Origin: Lanius collurio
Lineage: Eukaryota > Chordata > Aves > Passeriformes > Laniidae
Direction: 5' to 3'
NCBI GenBank assembly: GCA_020086605.1
Contig: JACBWW010000048.1
Location: forward strand, 1,595,680 to 1,659,679
Length of the DNA: 64,000 nt
This document shows, piece after piece, positions 37,690-49,889 of this stretch. The notes beneath the pieces are model-generated. The model made no database searches. It saw only the letters and a list, made by a program, of their open reading frames with translations, and was not told where the DNA came from. Every line of letters begins with the position of its first letter. Within the stretch, counting starts at the first letter, position 1. Position numbers and translations under genes: made by a program.

Positions 37690-40600
37690 CATATTTTAAA
37701 CAATAAGAAGCTTCTGTGTAATCACATTGATTCGTTGTACAGAAGTGCTGAGTTCCCACAGACTACACCACTTAAAGAAAACACAAGTGATGTCCCCACA
37801 GGAAATAACTTTGAAATCCTGTGTAGTTATGGGGTTTATAGTAAGCCTTTCTGCTCAGCATTTTTCTAGGGACCAGCTTTAGTGTCTCATGTTCTCTCAT
37901 CTGATGGATGCATTCTGAAGGTTTTAGTTCTCCCATCTGATGCCTGTAGTTCTCCCCAGGTTCGCAGTGTAAAGGTAGGTATTTGACCCTTCCAGTTACC
38001 AATATTGTAGGCAGCATAGTCTGTGGGACTGTAATACTGAAGTCCTTTTTTTTGGCTCTCTGGTGCATCTGTATCTCATCTCCCTGTATGTATCGGAACA
38101 AATATTATTTCACCACCTCAGAGAGAGTTGTAAAGATGGATCAGCTGTTCAGGTAAGACTATGCTGAAGCTATGCAAATACTAAAGCAAGATAAAACATG
38201 TTATTGGGTCATTTAGAGCCTTGCCCAGAGGCTGTTCTGGGGAATAAGCAGAATTAACTGAGTAAGTTGGCCTGCAGTGGCCAACTTGCCTGTTAAAAAC
38301 CAAAAGGCTTTTTCAGCCTCAGAAATCACAGCCATAATCTTCTAATACTAAATTACTGACCCTTAAGCAAAGATCTTAGTAATTCTCCAGAATGTTTCTA
38401 CCCATTACAAACAACATACAACTGCTGTATAGGATTGCACTAAAACATGCACTTTATTTATCAGATTTGTGATTTCCTTGGCAAGTACTGCATATGTAGA
38501 AATTCAGATGCTCCTCCACCTCTGATGTGTGTTCAGCCTTTCTCTCCAGTTTTCTAGCATGGTGTAGCTACAAGTATGTTAAACAACTCTTTTGAAAATC
38601 CTTATCAGGCACTATTTGTTTCTCCTCTCCGGCTGCTTTGAAAGCTTGAGATACAGCTCTAGTCCCTGAGCCTTCTCTGTCAATCTAACATAAAGAGTAA
38701 AGGAAGTCAGGGATTTGCTGTTTTCTTTGCAAACCAGGCAAAACTTCACACCTTTATTTTGATTTTCCAAATGTAATTGGCAAACATGCTTCGTCTGGCT
38801 ATGTCTAACAAGTACATTTAGCACGGAAAGCATTTATTAGAGGTGAAAAAATAAGTTACACTGCTGCCCTCTTTTTTTTTGCTACCTCCTTTTGACTTTA
38901 GACAGCTATCGAGATACCAATGTATTATCTTCTCCTCCAAAAGTACAGCAGACCCTCCCTACCCCCCTCAGAATCGCAATGTGTGAATCATGTATTTCTT
39001 TCTGAATACCTGTTTTATATTTCAAGGAATTTTTTATTAAATCAAATATAGATACCAGGGATTTAAACAATCTGACTGAAAGAAGGCCATACCATTCTGT
39101 TAAGCCCAGTTCCGTTTTTCAGATTTCTAGGCTTTTGGGACTGCACTGATAATAGATGTCTATAATGGAAAACAATGTATGTAGTGAAGATGCTTGCTTA
39201 GGTAGTGTCACATCCACATAGCGCCACATCACCTTTCAGCTCACCTCTGGATGAAATTTAGTTTGATATTCTGGCCCAGATCATCTCAGTGCTTAGCTCT
39301 GTGACTCTGCAGGGCTCATTGATCCATGAATACAGTTAAGGGAATTCGTACCAAAGCACGTAACTGTCCCACATTTCTGCTTTTTCAATCAGCACAGATG
39401 GAAGTCCAGATATGTCTGTATAAGCTGTATAAATGAGCTCCCCTAGCCTCCAATCTACTAATAAAGCATAACAGTAAGAATGTTATAATAAAAGATCATG
39501 TTAAAGAAGAAAATTTGTAAACCCTCTGGTTTTTTGTCCTTATGCATGGAAAAAAGATTAAAATTGCTTTAGTGATTTACCTTTAAAAGAGCAAATGCCC
39601 TAGCAAACAAATGTATAAAAGTCTCTTTTTACTAAAGAATCAGCATGTCTTTCTCCCTTCCTGCCAAGCAACAGGCACAGACATATCTCCTTTGTGGCTT
39701 GATAAACCAAATAATAGAAATTGTCTTTTTGTCTTTTCTCTGCCATCTACAAGGCTCCATGTGTTGCCATTGCTTGTCTAATTTACCATAAGCATCCAAA
39801 GGAAACAGTCACCATCATTGTCCGAATTTTCACAACAAACTAATGACTTAGCATATTTTAGTGGCAAGAGAGGGAGACTTCTGCAAAGACACCGCTATGC
39901 TGAAGTTGGCTGGGCACTCATACTCTGAAAGCTAGGAATCCGAGCTGGTTATTTCCCAAAAACTTTATCGTGATACTGAACATTGAACAAGTGCTCATCC
40001 CTTTTGTTCACTCCTACTATGACACATCACAAGGCAAGTGCTTCTTGAATTTCAGGGATAAATTTTGGATACTCTTTTTTTTGTTCTGGAATCTTCCATC
40101 TGAATGTTAATTTGTGTGTCCTCAGTGCGTACGTAAGGGAAACCAGTGGTGCAAGGAAGAAAACAGGATGAGCATAGTCAGATAATAATTACTTTACAAA
40201 AAGATTGGTTTTGTTGCTCTTGCTTTTTTTCCAGAAAAATTAAAAATCATGCTTGAGAGAGGCTTGTCATTAAGGATCTTTTAATGTTGCCTTGCCAGTA
40301 CACCACCTCCAGGAGGCTTAAGAGAATCGAGTATCTTGAGCAGTGATGAATCATGGTTTTTTTAATGCAATCCTAATATTCAGCTTAGTGAAGCAGTATT
40401 TTTCCTGACCCCAAACAACATGGATTCTTCCCTGTATTGCAGATCAAGGGGCTGTTAAAATCAGAGAGTAAAGTAACAGGGGGAAGGTATACCAAAAATG
40501 TAATTACTGAGAGGTGAAATGAGCTCCTTTTTATTGTCAAACTATTTTTTGTAACTATACAAGACTGAATTTGGCTTGGGGAAAAAAAAAAAGTATGGCA

Positions 40601-40690
40601 GGAGTCCTATCTAAGTCCAGAGGTATTTTGAGTGAGGATAGGTACACGACAGCCTGTAAGACGCTCAGCAGCTGCGATAACGACAAGCGC
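37690..40690. other. Noncoding DNA, no gene recognised
   Basis: No recognisable exon or repeat. The 109-codon minus-strand frame at 37772-38101 has no domain. The stretch 40570-40695, just left of the LTR, carries several CpGs. It could be an older element into which the LTR inserted, or a sign that the LTR starts further left than I place it. Confidence 0.5.
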
Positions 40691-40695
40691 AGGAT

Positions 40696-40701
40696 ATGGA
40701 C
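40696..40701. repeat. Target-site duplication, left copy (ATGGAC)
   Basis: ATGGAC lies directly before the TGTAGAGG start of the LTR and matches the six bases directly after its end. Confidence 0.7.
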
Positions 40702-41087
40702 TGTAGAGGCCGGTGGGCCTGCTGAGAAAGCTTCCCCAGAATGCTCTGTTCTGTTATGCTGATGTTCCCCAGTTCTGCTCCCCTGGTTGGCTCTGTTAGT
40801 GCCTACAACCCCTGTTACTTGATACACCCTGAGAGTTGCTTCATAGCTCCCTTAGCCTGGGCCCCTCTTTGTTCTCTCCCCGAGAGACTTCCACGAACCC
40901 TGGCAGAGGTGTGGACACATTAAATCTCTCCTATAGAACCCTATGCAAAGACTCTTGTTGCTCATTTCATCGTCGGACTGTTGTAGCCAGCTATCTGGTC
41001 GGTGTGTGTAAGCTGCCTGCACCGGGGGCTTTCTCCTGGAGACGCTTTCAGAAAGGTCGCTACAGAGAACCAGAGAAGATAGCGACA
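40702..41087 (+). mobile_element. Solo LTR of an endogenous retrovirus
   Basis: A 386-bp unit begins TGTAGAGGCC and ends AGATAGCGACA, giving the TG...CA ends with TGT/ACA complementarity expected of LTRs. It is flanked by identical 6-bp direct repeats (ATGGAC). It is more CpG-rich and GC-rich than its surroundings. An ATTAAA polyadenylation signal lies at 40919-40924, followed by a T/G-rich stretch ('tcttgttgctcatttcatcg'), which places R/U5 on the right and gives plus orientation. No gag, pol or env sequence lies on either side, so this is a solo LTR left by LTR-LTR recombination. A 6-bp duplication is typical of class II (alpha/beta-like) retroviruses, the commonest active group in songbirds. 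Retained CpGs suggest a fairly recent insertion. Open frames across it on both strands are incidental. Confidence 0.75.
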
Positions 41088-41093
41088 ATGGAC
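41088..41093. repeat. Target-site duplication, right copy (ATGGAC)
   Basis: Matches the left copy exactly and directly follows the terminal GCGACA of the LTR. Confidence 0.7.
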
Positions 41094-41435
41094 TTCTACA
41101 TAGGCTCCTGAATCCTTAAACATTAAGTGTGACAGTCCTACTCCTCAGCCACATGTAGGACACCACAGGGGAGAACATTTTAGGCTCTTTAACCTTAATA
41201 GCGCCCAGTCAAAGATGTTTTTTCCTATCTTAAATATTTCGCCTGGTGTATTACACCTTTTTAGTTTTGTTTCTTTTTTCTCCCCTATCCTTTTTAAACA
41301 GCACCTTACTGCTATGTTCAGGTAATTGGAGGACATTTACAAGTTTCTGATAGGATATATGAGATACAAGGAGCTTTTTGCTCACACACAAAAACAACAT
41401 AAGCCCTTTTTGCACAGACTTCAGCATCAAGAAAG

Positions 41436-41475
41436 ATAGAATCAGAGAGTGGCTTAGGTTGAAAAGAAAAGGTTT
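41436..41475 (-). mobile_element. CR1 LINE 3'-terminal remnant (weak)
   Basis: 'atagaatcagagagtggctt' and 'aggttgaaaagaaaagg' resemble the first 40 bases of a reverse-complement CR1 3' end, after which similarity is lost. It is too short for certainty. Confidence 0.45.
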
Positions 41476-41499
41476 ATTGGCCTCATCCTGATAATTGAA

Positions 41500-44240
41500 A
41501 GTTTTAATTGCAGGTTTTTTCCACCCCCCACAGAGTAGCTGGTACTACAAGAAAAAAGATGATTTGAAAAGCACACTGAAAGCTCTCTGCTGCCTTTTGC
41601 AGAAGATTAATGCAGTTTTAAATTGCAGCTTTATTGTCTGTTGGCAAAGTGACTGCCATGAAGGGATTTAAAACTGCAAATTCTTTAGCATAGTCAGACA
41701 TACATTTGAAAAATGAAGTCCTCTTCTGCTCAGGGGATTAGTTTAACTTTTTATGATGTTCATTTTTGTAATTCTTTACTACTTCTTCATCTTGTGTTTG
41801 CTTTATGAGGTTATTATTTTTATACATAGTTTGGTAGAGTCTCAGGAAGGCTGAGAGAGACAGGTGTTTGAAATTCTAGGTGCAATAAAGAGACATAACA
41901 TTTATTAGAAAAGAAGAAATGTGGTATAAATGGGAGTTGCCTTTTGTTTTTTCAATACCCAGTTCAGTTCCCACTGCAGTAGCTGGCAAAGATATTTGAA
42001 ATAGGATGGCCTTAGGTTAGGAAACACTGACAGTAGAAGGACAGCTGACACATAATGGACAAAAGAAAAGACACTCCAGTTCTGGGTACCAAGGTTTCAG
42101 CTCTGCCTGTCCTGTGGTGGGTCTGATTGCATCTCTTGAAGGCACTGACCTTCAGTTCACTCAGGTTTAGGTGCCACTTGCTCAACAGAGGCCTAGACAG
42201 ATTTTGTGGTATTTAAATGTCATTATGCAAGGTATTCCTGTAATACTCAGTTCACAGAATTCCAATTAAACTAACTGCCATTTAAGATCTGACTCACAGA
42301 TCAACCAGAGAACACATATTTTAGAAAGCCATCCTGTACTGATTGAAAAATCCTCACAGCTGTGAAATTTACTCCTAACCCCTGGTAATGTGTTCCATCA
42401 CTTGCCCTGCACAATTAACTAATTTTATCTCTCATCTAGTTTGAAGTGATGTGAGCTAAATTGCTGTATTACAGGCAGTTATATTAAGAGCCCTTGTTGA
42501 TCACCATTTCCATTGGTAACATATGGACTGATCAAATCAAAACTTAAGTCTCCTTCAATAAGTTAAATTGACTAAGGCCCTTGAGTCTTTCACTGTAAGA
42601 TATGTTTTCTGGTCTCTTTGATTTCTCAACAGTTTTTCTAAGGAGTTTGCAAATGAACTGTTCGAACAACAATGATGAAAGAACCAAAGAGATATTAAGT
42701 GGAGCATCCCAACACCTTTAAAACAAGTGATTGGCAAAGATATCTGGGAGGCTGAGGGAAATCTTCATGATTTCAGGAGTTTAAGAATTTAAATGGAATA
42801 CACAATAAACTTTGAAATGTATGTTTGGCTTGTCTTCTTCCTCATTTCCTCACCCTGTTGATTTTCTCATATCCATCTGTGTTTGGGAATATGTATGTAT
42901 GAGTTCTTAAATATACTTGTAAAATAAACGTGGATCATTTTCAGATTTTCTAGGAATCTCATGGACTAAATTCTTATTTAAGTACCTTTCCTTACTTTTA
43001 TTCTTTCAGGTCACTTCACAGTCCAGCCCTAAATATTCAATGTAGTCTTCATCTTCATCTCCCAGCTGACAGCTTCGTACTGTCCTCATACCATCTGATA
43101 ATTGTGGTCTACATTTTGTTTTCTTACATGGAAGTTATCACAATTACATCTATTAAAAATAGAATGTTTTTCTTTGCAGCTAATTTGCCAGTAAGTTAAG
43201 ACAGCTCAATCTCACCTATCCATCTCTTTCATTATTATCTTGTCTCTAATCTTCAGATCAGCCACAGGTGTAATTAGTATGGGGTAATGTTTATTTCAGA
43301 AGAGTTAAAATGTTGCACTGATAAGAAGCCCTTTAAAGCCTGAGAACAGATCCACTCAGGATCTTGTGTGTGCCATCGGCTTAGTGAGGACTTCTCACTC
43401 ACATATTTAAATGATAATTACGTAGCATTTACTCCATTTAACATCCATTGTGCTGATTTTCTCTTATTTTTAATTATAAGGTTGTATACCATCAAATCAA
43501 ATGCTTCAGGAAAGCCAATGCAAGTATAATTGCTTCTAGCAGACAAAGATCTAGCATCATAAAAAAAGTATGTATTGGGTTAGTTTGACAACAATTCATA
43601 CCGTTATGAATGCTACATGAATCAACATTAATTGCTGTCAGTAGTGTTATCTTGTTGGTACCTTGTTATCCAAGAGATGGGATGATCACAATTGTCATGA
43701 TTTATTACTTAAAAACAAGCAAGGCATCAGTCTCAGAGGCTGTGATTCAGTAACAATTCACCATAATGGAGAAAGTCACGAGTTTCAGAGTTACATGGCA
43801 ATTTACAACTTTTTGGTCCAATAAGCAATTAACAGGAAACTTTGTTTTGACTTTATAATCTATCATCTTTAGTACTTTTTACTGCATTGCTTCTGTTTCT
43901 CAACCAATGACTTATTAGCTCACGTACACATATATAATTCTATTATAACATCTAAATTCTTAACTTAAACTATAAAATCACATTGCTATACTTAAAACCC
44001 TTCAACTTATCACCCAATACAATTTCTTACTTATAACTATAGAAACACATGTTTATGATTCTTCTGCTTAAAGTATGTGTAGTTTTGCTATGTCATCAAT
44101 CCAAGTTCTTTCCAGGACTGTAAATAAAATTTACTAATGCTTGTAGAAGTTTCTGCTTCTCTGTTTCCCACAAATTGCATTAGTTTAACTTAAATCTTGA
44201 CTTTCTTGGCTCAATATCATTCTATTTCTTTTGCCTGTGG
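41500..44240. other. Noncoding DNA, no gene recognised
   Basis: No exon or named repeat. The longest frame is only 60 codons. 43.4-43.56 kb is AT-rich with TAATTA-like words. Confidence 0.55.
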
Positions 44241-44245
44241 CTGAG

Positions 44246-44315
44246 TCCCTTCCTTCCCTTCCTTCCCTTCCCTTCCTTCCCTTCCTTCCCTTCCTTTCCT
44301 TCCTTCTCTCCTTCC
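44246..44315. repeat. (CTTCC/CTTCCC)n pyrimidine satellite
   Basis: About 70 bases alternate CCTTCCTTCCC units, pure pyrimidine on this strand and purine on the other. Such mirror-like homopurine tracts can adopt triplex structures and are length-variable. Confidence 0.9.
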
Positions 44316-44319
44316 ACAG

Positions 44320-47300
44320 AAAGGAGATGAGAAACTATTATCTAATCTCTTTTGCAGTTATCTGACCTGTACAATAAGGATACCAACAATGCAAGTTTTT
44401 CTCAAGGCATTTGAAGTCTGTAGGCAGAAAACACTCTAGAAATGCAATGGATTATTGCTAAGCATTGTTGTTACTGTTCCTAATGTCAGCCTTTCAGACT
44501 AAGCACTGCACTTTAAGGCAATGTCAGAGAATAACCACAAACTGGAGAACAAAGGGAAGGGAGATTAAGAGCTCAGACATATAGAACTGCTTCTCTCAGC
44601 AACTGTGCCTCAGCCCCTGGTCCAGTAGTCAGGTTGGATGTAAATGGCAAGTTTCCAGGTCTTGAGGGCTCCAACTGATGGTCTGCTCTTTGGAGCACTG
44701 TCTCCCTAGGGCAGAAGAAAATTGGAAGGTAAACAATGAGATGGCTGCACTGCACAGGGCTGTGTGCTCTGATTAGGAGATTCTGCCTGACACAGAGGGA
44801 TGTCAGTGCCTGCAGTGGTATCAGCTGCTGTCACTATCGGCATGCGGCAGGTGACGCTATGGAGGATGAAGCTGGGCTGAGCTGTCTACAGAGGTAAAGG
44901 CAGGTGGCAAGGGAAAGAGGAAAAGAGGAAGATACAGCTAACAACTGTAACTAACCCTTCAGTGCCTGAATGAGGAGAAGGGTGGGATGGCTGTATGCAG
45001 AGTCAGTGTGTCACAGCACAGCTACTGCAGCTGAATCAGTCTTAAGAGAAAAATAGCTACTTATACCCTCTGCCACCACAGCCATTGTGTGGAAATCTGA
45101 CAGTCTGACAAAGCAGCCCGGACTTTGCCTCCTCTACTTAGCCAAAGGAGCATCACACAGCCTTACAAGGCTGCTTATGGAAACCACTATCCTATTCCAC
45201 AACCCCATGATCACCCTGCCACCACCATTGCTCTCTAAGAGGGGAGCAGATAAACTACATGGGTAGCCAGACCTAGACAAAGGGAAGCACAGCTGCTTTA
45301 GGAAGCTTTTTTATGGATTCACTCACAGTACACAATATTGCACAAAGCAATACATATTAGTAGCTGCCTGACTGCTGGTAGGCACTGAAAGTGCTTTGTG
45401 TGGGAGAGAGGTGTAAATATATTTCAGATACTGTCAACATACCAGGAAGCTAGGAAAGAGCTTAGAAAAGCCATAAGGTACGTTGGAGAATGGCTATGCC
45501 CCTTGGGAACTCTCTGCATTAAGTTTGTCTTCTCTGTGGCTTCTCTTGGAAAGTTGTTTCTCCTTCCTTTTTATGTCATCTTTGGGACTGGCCAGGCAGC
45601 CCCTATGGAAGAGTTCAGACAGCTGTGCATTGGAGAGCTGATACTGTGAGGAATTAGAAATACCCAGCAAAGGTGTGTAGGAATGATCATTCCCTTCCCA
45701 TAAATGCAACAGAGTGTTTTATTCCCATTTATTCTCTTGAACTCTCAAAATTTGATGATGAAAACTATCAAATAAAATACAATCACTAGGAAGGTATAAT
45801 CTATTATTTTCTATTAATATTCTCTTAAGGGAACTTTTGGTCAAGGAAGGGAGTAGTGGATGAATACTTCATACTGAATTTCCATTGAATTATTTTTCCC
45901 GGATTACATCACATAATAAACAGCTATTCTAGGAATGCAGTTATGCCTGGATTTCCACTGAAGGAATCTCAAAAACAAACAAGCAAAATTTAAAAATTCT
46001 TTTCACCCACAAATAAATTGAAGACATTTTGTTAAAATCCTATTTGGCTTATAGCAAAAAGGAATTCTTACCACTTTTGCACAAAGATGATCAACTGTTT
46101 CGTGATGACCAGGATGAGTTCTGAAGATTCATGGGCAGATGTCGTCAATGCTGAGAAAGGGCAACAAGCCCATTCTTCAGGCTTGCATGTCTTGTAGAAA
46201 TGTAATCCACTGGCAGGGTTTATTCTATGACTAAGCTCTATTTCTGCTTTTCTGGGAGCCTGAAAGTGTGGTTACTTAATAGTTGTGTCAAGCTGCTGTG
46301 TTTGTAACTCCTTATAAGCTGAGGTTCAACGGTGCAGGCGTTACCAAGATACAGAACCATGTAAGTGCAAAAAAATGTAAGAGGTAATCAAGCAGCCTAA
46401 TGATGAACACTTCTCTAGGGAGTCCGAGGAGAAAAAATTAATGTATTTGTGTTTGTCCATCATGGGCAATCAGATATCACCCTGGGACTAGAGGAAAAGC
46501 TTAACTGTTTGTAACTACCTCTTGTAGAAAAAATTAAGTAGCATGTATGCCCAGCCTGCAACACTAAGAATAGTGCACCTGCACCACCTGTGTGCCTTCC
46601 AATGTTTTCATATTCAGGCTTTGGTTTTTGTCTAGCAGGTCATGTAATTTTGTGTATTATATTTAACTCAAAAAATCCTCATATTATTGCAAGTCTTCAA
46701 ATCTGTTGTTAGAAATACTTGTGTCTTGTAAGGTACTTGACTCTTCAAAATGCTGCACAAACTTTTTAATCCACTTTTCAGGAAGTTAGTTCTGTCCTAA
46801 GGGGCTAGAAAATGACTATATATATGGAAGAAGACATTAAAAATATTTTACTCCTATATTCCTTCTTTACTATTGTATCGTAAACATGAAAGATGCTTTG
46901 ATAGTGTACTGTGAGGCACCAAAACAATAACAACAGTGCCTACAATAACACCACAACAAAATTCTTACCACTGCTCTGCTGTTTCTTAATGATCTTAGCT
47001 AGAGTAAGAGGGATAAGATGGAATAGCACAAAAACCCCTGTCATTCTTCAGTAAAAGTACAAATCCTTACTATCTGAACTAAAACTTTAGGAACTGTGTT
47101 TGCATTGAGAATTTCCTAAAACACCATGTGTGACTCGTTAGCTTTTCTGCTTGTGGGCAGAAGGTTGTTAACTGTTAGCTGAACCTCTTTCTCACCAGTT
47201 ACAAACAGTGTATTAAAAGGAAACAATTGAGAGGTGGCTCTATTTTAATTGGAGAAATAGGGAAGCTTCCAAAAGCTAGTTTACTTTTTACATAAAATGT

Positions 47301-49060
47301 TATTTGAAAGCAATGTAGCAAAAGACCAAAATAAATAAAAGAAAATCCTGGTAGTGTTTATGAAACTCTAATTCTTTCTTTGATTCCAGTGAGTTTTAAT
47401 TTAGAGTCCAAAAATTGCTAAAAGCTGAACCAATACACCATCTTACTTTTCGGTGTCTGGTCCCTTGCAACTATTTGTTAAACCCAGGAAACAAGAAGAT
47501 ATTCTAAACTTTATAGGCTGTGGCTGGACACTCAGAGCCTTGTTTTGTTGATTTTGGCAGGTTCTTACAGCCAAAAAATCGGTCTGAGAAAAGCAGATGG
47601 AAAGAATTGATCATCCTTCTCTCCCTCTATGTACATTAAAATTTTACCCTGTGTAGCTTGTTGACATGAACAGCTTATTAATATTTAGAGAAGGTGAGGG
47701 TATGGAAACATCCAGCAGAGACCAAAGGATCTAAAACCACCTTTGATTATTAAAACTTTTTCATGTATCAGTGATAGATCTATTCCCTCTAACTTCATCT
47801 CCACCAAAATGTTTTGATTACTCATATCTGGAAGTTTCTGCCACCTCAGTTTTACAGAATGTCAAATCAGTAGTCAGATTCCCTGAGCAGAAATTTATGG
47901 CTGGAAAATTTAGGTAAGCACTAGAAACTCTTTAAAGTTTTTAAGAAACCTAATCACCTTTGTGCAAAAAATAATTGATAAAAAGTGATTTGTTAAGGGC
48001 CCTGTTGTAGCAGAGATTGGTAACAAGGCAAAGCCTTTGAAAATCTGCCTATTTTAAAAAGGAATCAAGTTTACCTTAAAGGGTTTTTAAACATAAAGTG
48101 TTTCCACTCTGTTAATTTTAAAAAATTAACTTATCCTTTTAGTTCTACTTTATTATTTCCATTTTCTCTAAGCTGCTATATTTCAATGATCATGCTGCTA
48201 TCCAAGACAGAGTTTAAATTCCATATTTTAGGCATTTAGAAGTCTAACATTTATGTCTAAAACTCGTCATTGTAGGCTCTCTTTATATGAAAACAAAGAA
48301 AAAGAGGCAACTCCAGGTAGTGATTCATTTAATCCTGAAATAGGCCAGATAAATCATCCTCTGGAATTACCTATTTCTCTGCTAGGAAGCTTGGGATGAC
48401 TAGTTGGGACTTTGACACTGAGTTAGCAGACTTCAAAAATTAAGTCAAATGGGTCTTACCCCTGGGGGCACATCTTCAAAGTAGGTCAGCTTGAGAAGTG
48501 CTGTTAAACTGAAGGGTCCACCAAGAAAGACTGAATCCAATGTGCTACTCATAAAGTCCTGTTAACAACAAATGAGGCTTTTGGTACTCGTTAAATGGAT
48601 ACAAAAGTACTCGTAGGTATTGCCACTGCATTTTTGAAAGGTTTAAGTGTTTATGGTTCAGGGTACAACTCAAAACTTCATAAATCTTACCACAGCGAAA
48701 CATCTCAACAAATGGCATTAAAAAAGCACCATACTTGGATTAGTATATCTGTGTCACTCAGCAAATCATGGGTCTCTCCATCCTAGAGGTGACAGGAAAG
48801 TGAGCATGCATTATATCTATCAGCTTTCTGCTGTACTGACTGTAAGACCTTTTTTCTTCTTTTGGAAGAAATGTTTCTACCTCTCAATATACTTTCCTTG
48901 TCTCTGTGTGGGAGTTTGTAAGGAAAGGAAAATCTCTTCAGAAACCTGGCCAGAAATTAAGAGAGCAGTATCTGTTAAACACCACAACTTCAGCGAAGCT
49001 TTAATAACGTGGGAGTTGCAGGCCAGACTGCAGCCTGAGGTAGCAAACCTGAGCTTCCCT
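44320..49060. other. Noncoding DNA, no gene recognised
   Basis: No recognisable gene, LTR or CR1. A near-perfect palindrome, GTTAATTTT AA AAAATTAAC, lies at 48111-48130. The 83-codon frame at 45398-45649 has a hydrophobic stretch but no start context or family match. It overlaps a frame on the other strand. Confidence 0.5.
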
Positions 49061-49069
49061 AGCTGAACA

Positions 49070-49882
49070 TTAGGCAGAATTAAAATGAGCAGAGGTAATT
49101 TTAGCATCATAACTACAATTTTCATGGACTATGGTTAACACTGAGGAAATCTGTGTCCCATTTTCAAAGCATTCCCCAGGGGTTGCAATGGGGGTTTTTT
49201 GATGAACTAGAGTGAGATTTGGATGTACTCCTCCAACTTCTGGAGCCGAGAATTTAGCCTGTGTTCCAGTCAAACTGAAGAAGCAGCATCTGTACCTTAC
49301 ATCCTCCTCCTGCACTTGTTTGTACTCTTCCCATTGTCCCCACCACATCCATTGCTGAGCACTACTGAACTTTACAGTTATTGTACAGATATATTCCCCC
49401 AACCTAGTCCTCCCTGCAGCAGCTGGCCTGTTAAGAAACTCAGAGTTTGAAGACCTCGAGTATCCTGTGTCTACTGTCAGAAGTTTACAGTAATGCATGG
49501 CATCCTTGCCAACATGTGCTTCCACTGCACAAGGTAGTATGGGAAACAGAATCTGAACAGTGGGAATGTTAAGCAAGAGCAAGGAGAGGTTTGTTGGTGT
49601 TTTCTTAATTTTAGTTATACTTGAGTCATGAAAGGACTTGGACTCTTCCAGGAGCTTTACTCTCTGCCTGAGATTGCAGTAAAGCATTATGATTTCTGCT
49701 CTGTGTCCTCTTCCTCTGAACTTGCTTCCTACTTCACTGGTTTCCTGAAAAACAAATAAATGAGAAACAAAAGGGAAATAGGAATCCTGAAATGTGATCA
49801 GTTGCAACTTGCTAATTAGAATGCATAAGCCTTTGCAAGGAAATCCAAACCCTTCACTGACATAATGTACTGAAATACTCAT
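49070..49882 (-). CDS. Unusually long open reading frame, unknown protein or exon
   Basis: This 270-codon frame (stop to stop 272 codons, with an in-frame TGA at 49886-49888 upstream of the ATG) is more than twice as long as any other frame in the window. In DNA this AT-rich I would expect well under one such frame by chance. I do not recognise the product. There is no signal peptide, clear transmembrane pair, zinc finger or repeat. A hydrophobic segment around residues 95-117 and a Trp-rich patch near residues 177-184 (QQWMWWGQW) are the only landmarks. Residues 36-46 look like translated polypyrimidine tract. A strong acceptor-like sequence (TTTATTTGTTTTTCAG on the minus strand) ends at 49745, so a real exon could start in phase 0 at codon 47 and run 224 codons to the TAA at 49070-49072. 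No partner exon, promoter or polyadenylation signal was identified. A terminal exon, a lineage-specific gene, a noncoding RNA exon or a chance frame all remain possible. Confidence 0.25.
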   Translation of the reverse strand: MSISVHYVSEGFGFPCKGLCILISKLQLITFQDSYFPFVSHLFVFQETSEVGSKFRGRGHRAEIIMLYCNLRQRVKLLEESKSFHDSSITKIKKTPTNLSLLLLNIPTVQILFPILPCAVEAHVGKDAMHYCKLLTVDTGYSRSSNSEFLNRPAAAGRTRLGEYICTITVKFSSAQQWMWWGQWEEYKQVQEEDVRYRCCFFSLTGTQAKFSAPEVGGVHPNLTLVHQKTPIATPGECFENGTQISSVLTIVHENCSYDAKITSAHFNSA

Positions 49883-49889
49883 TAATCAA

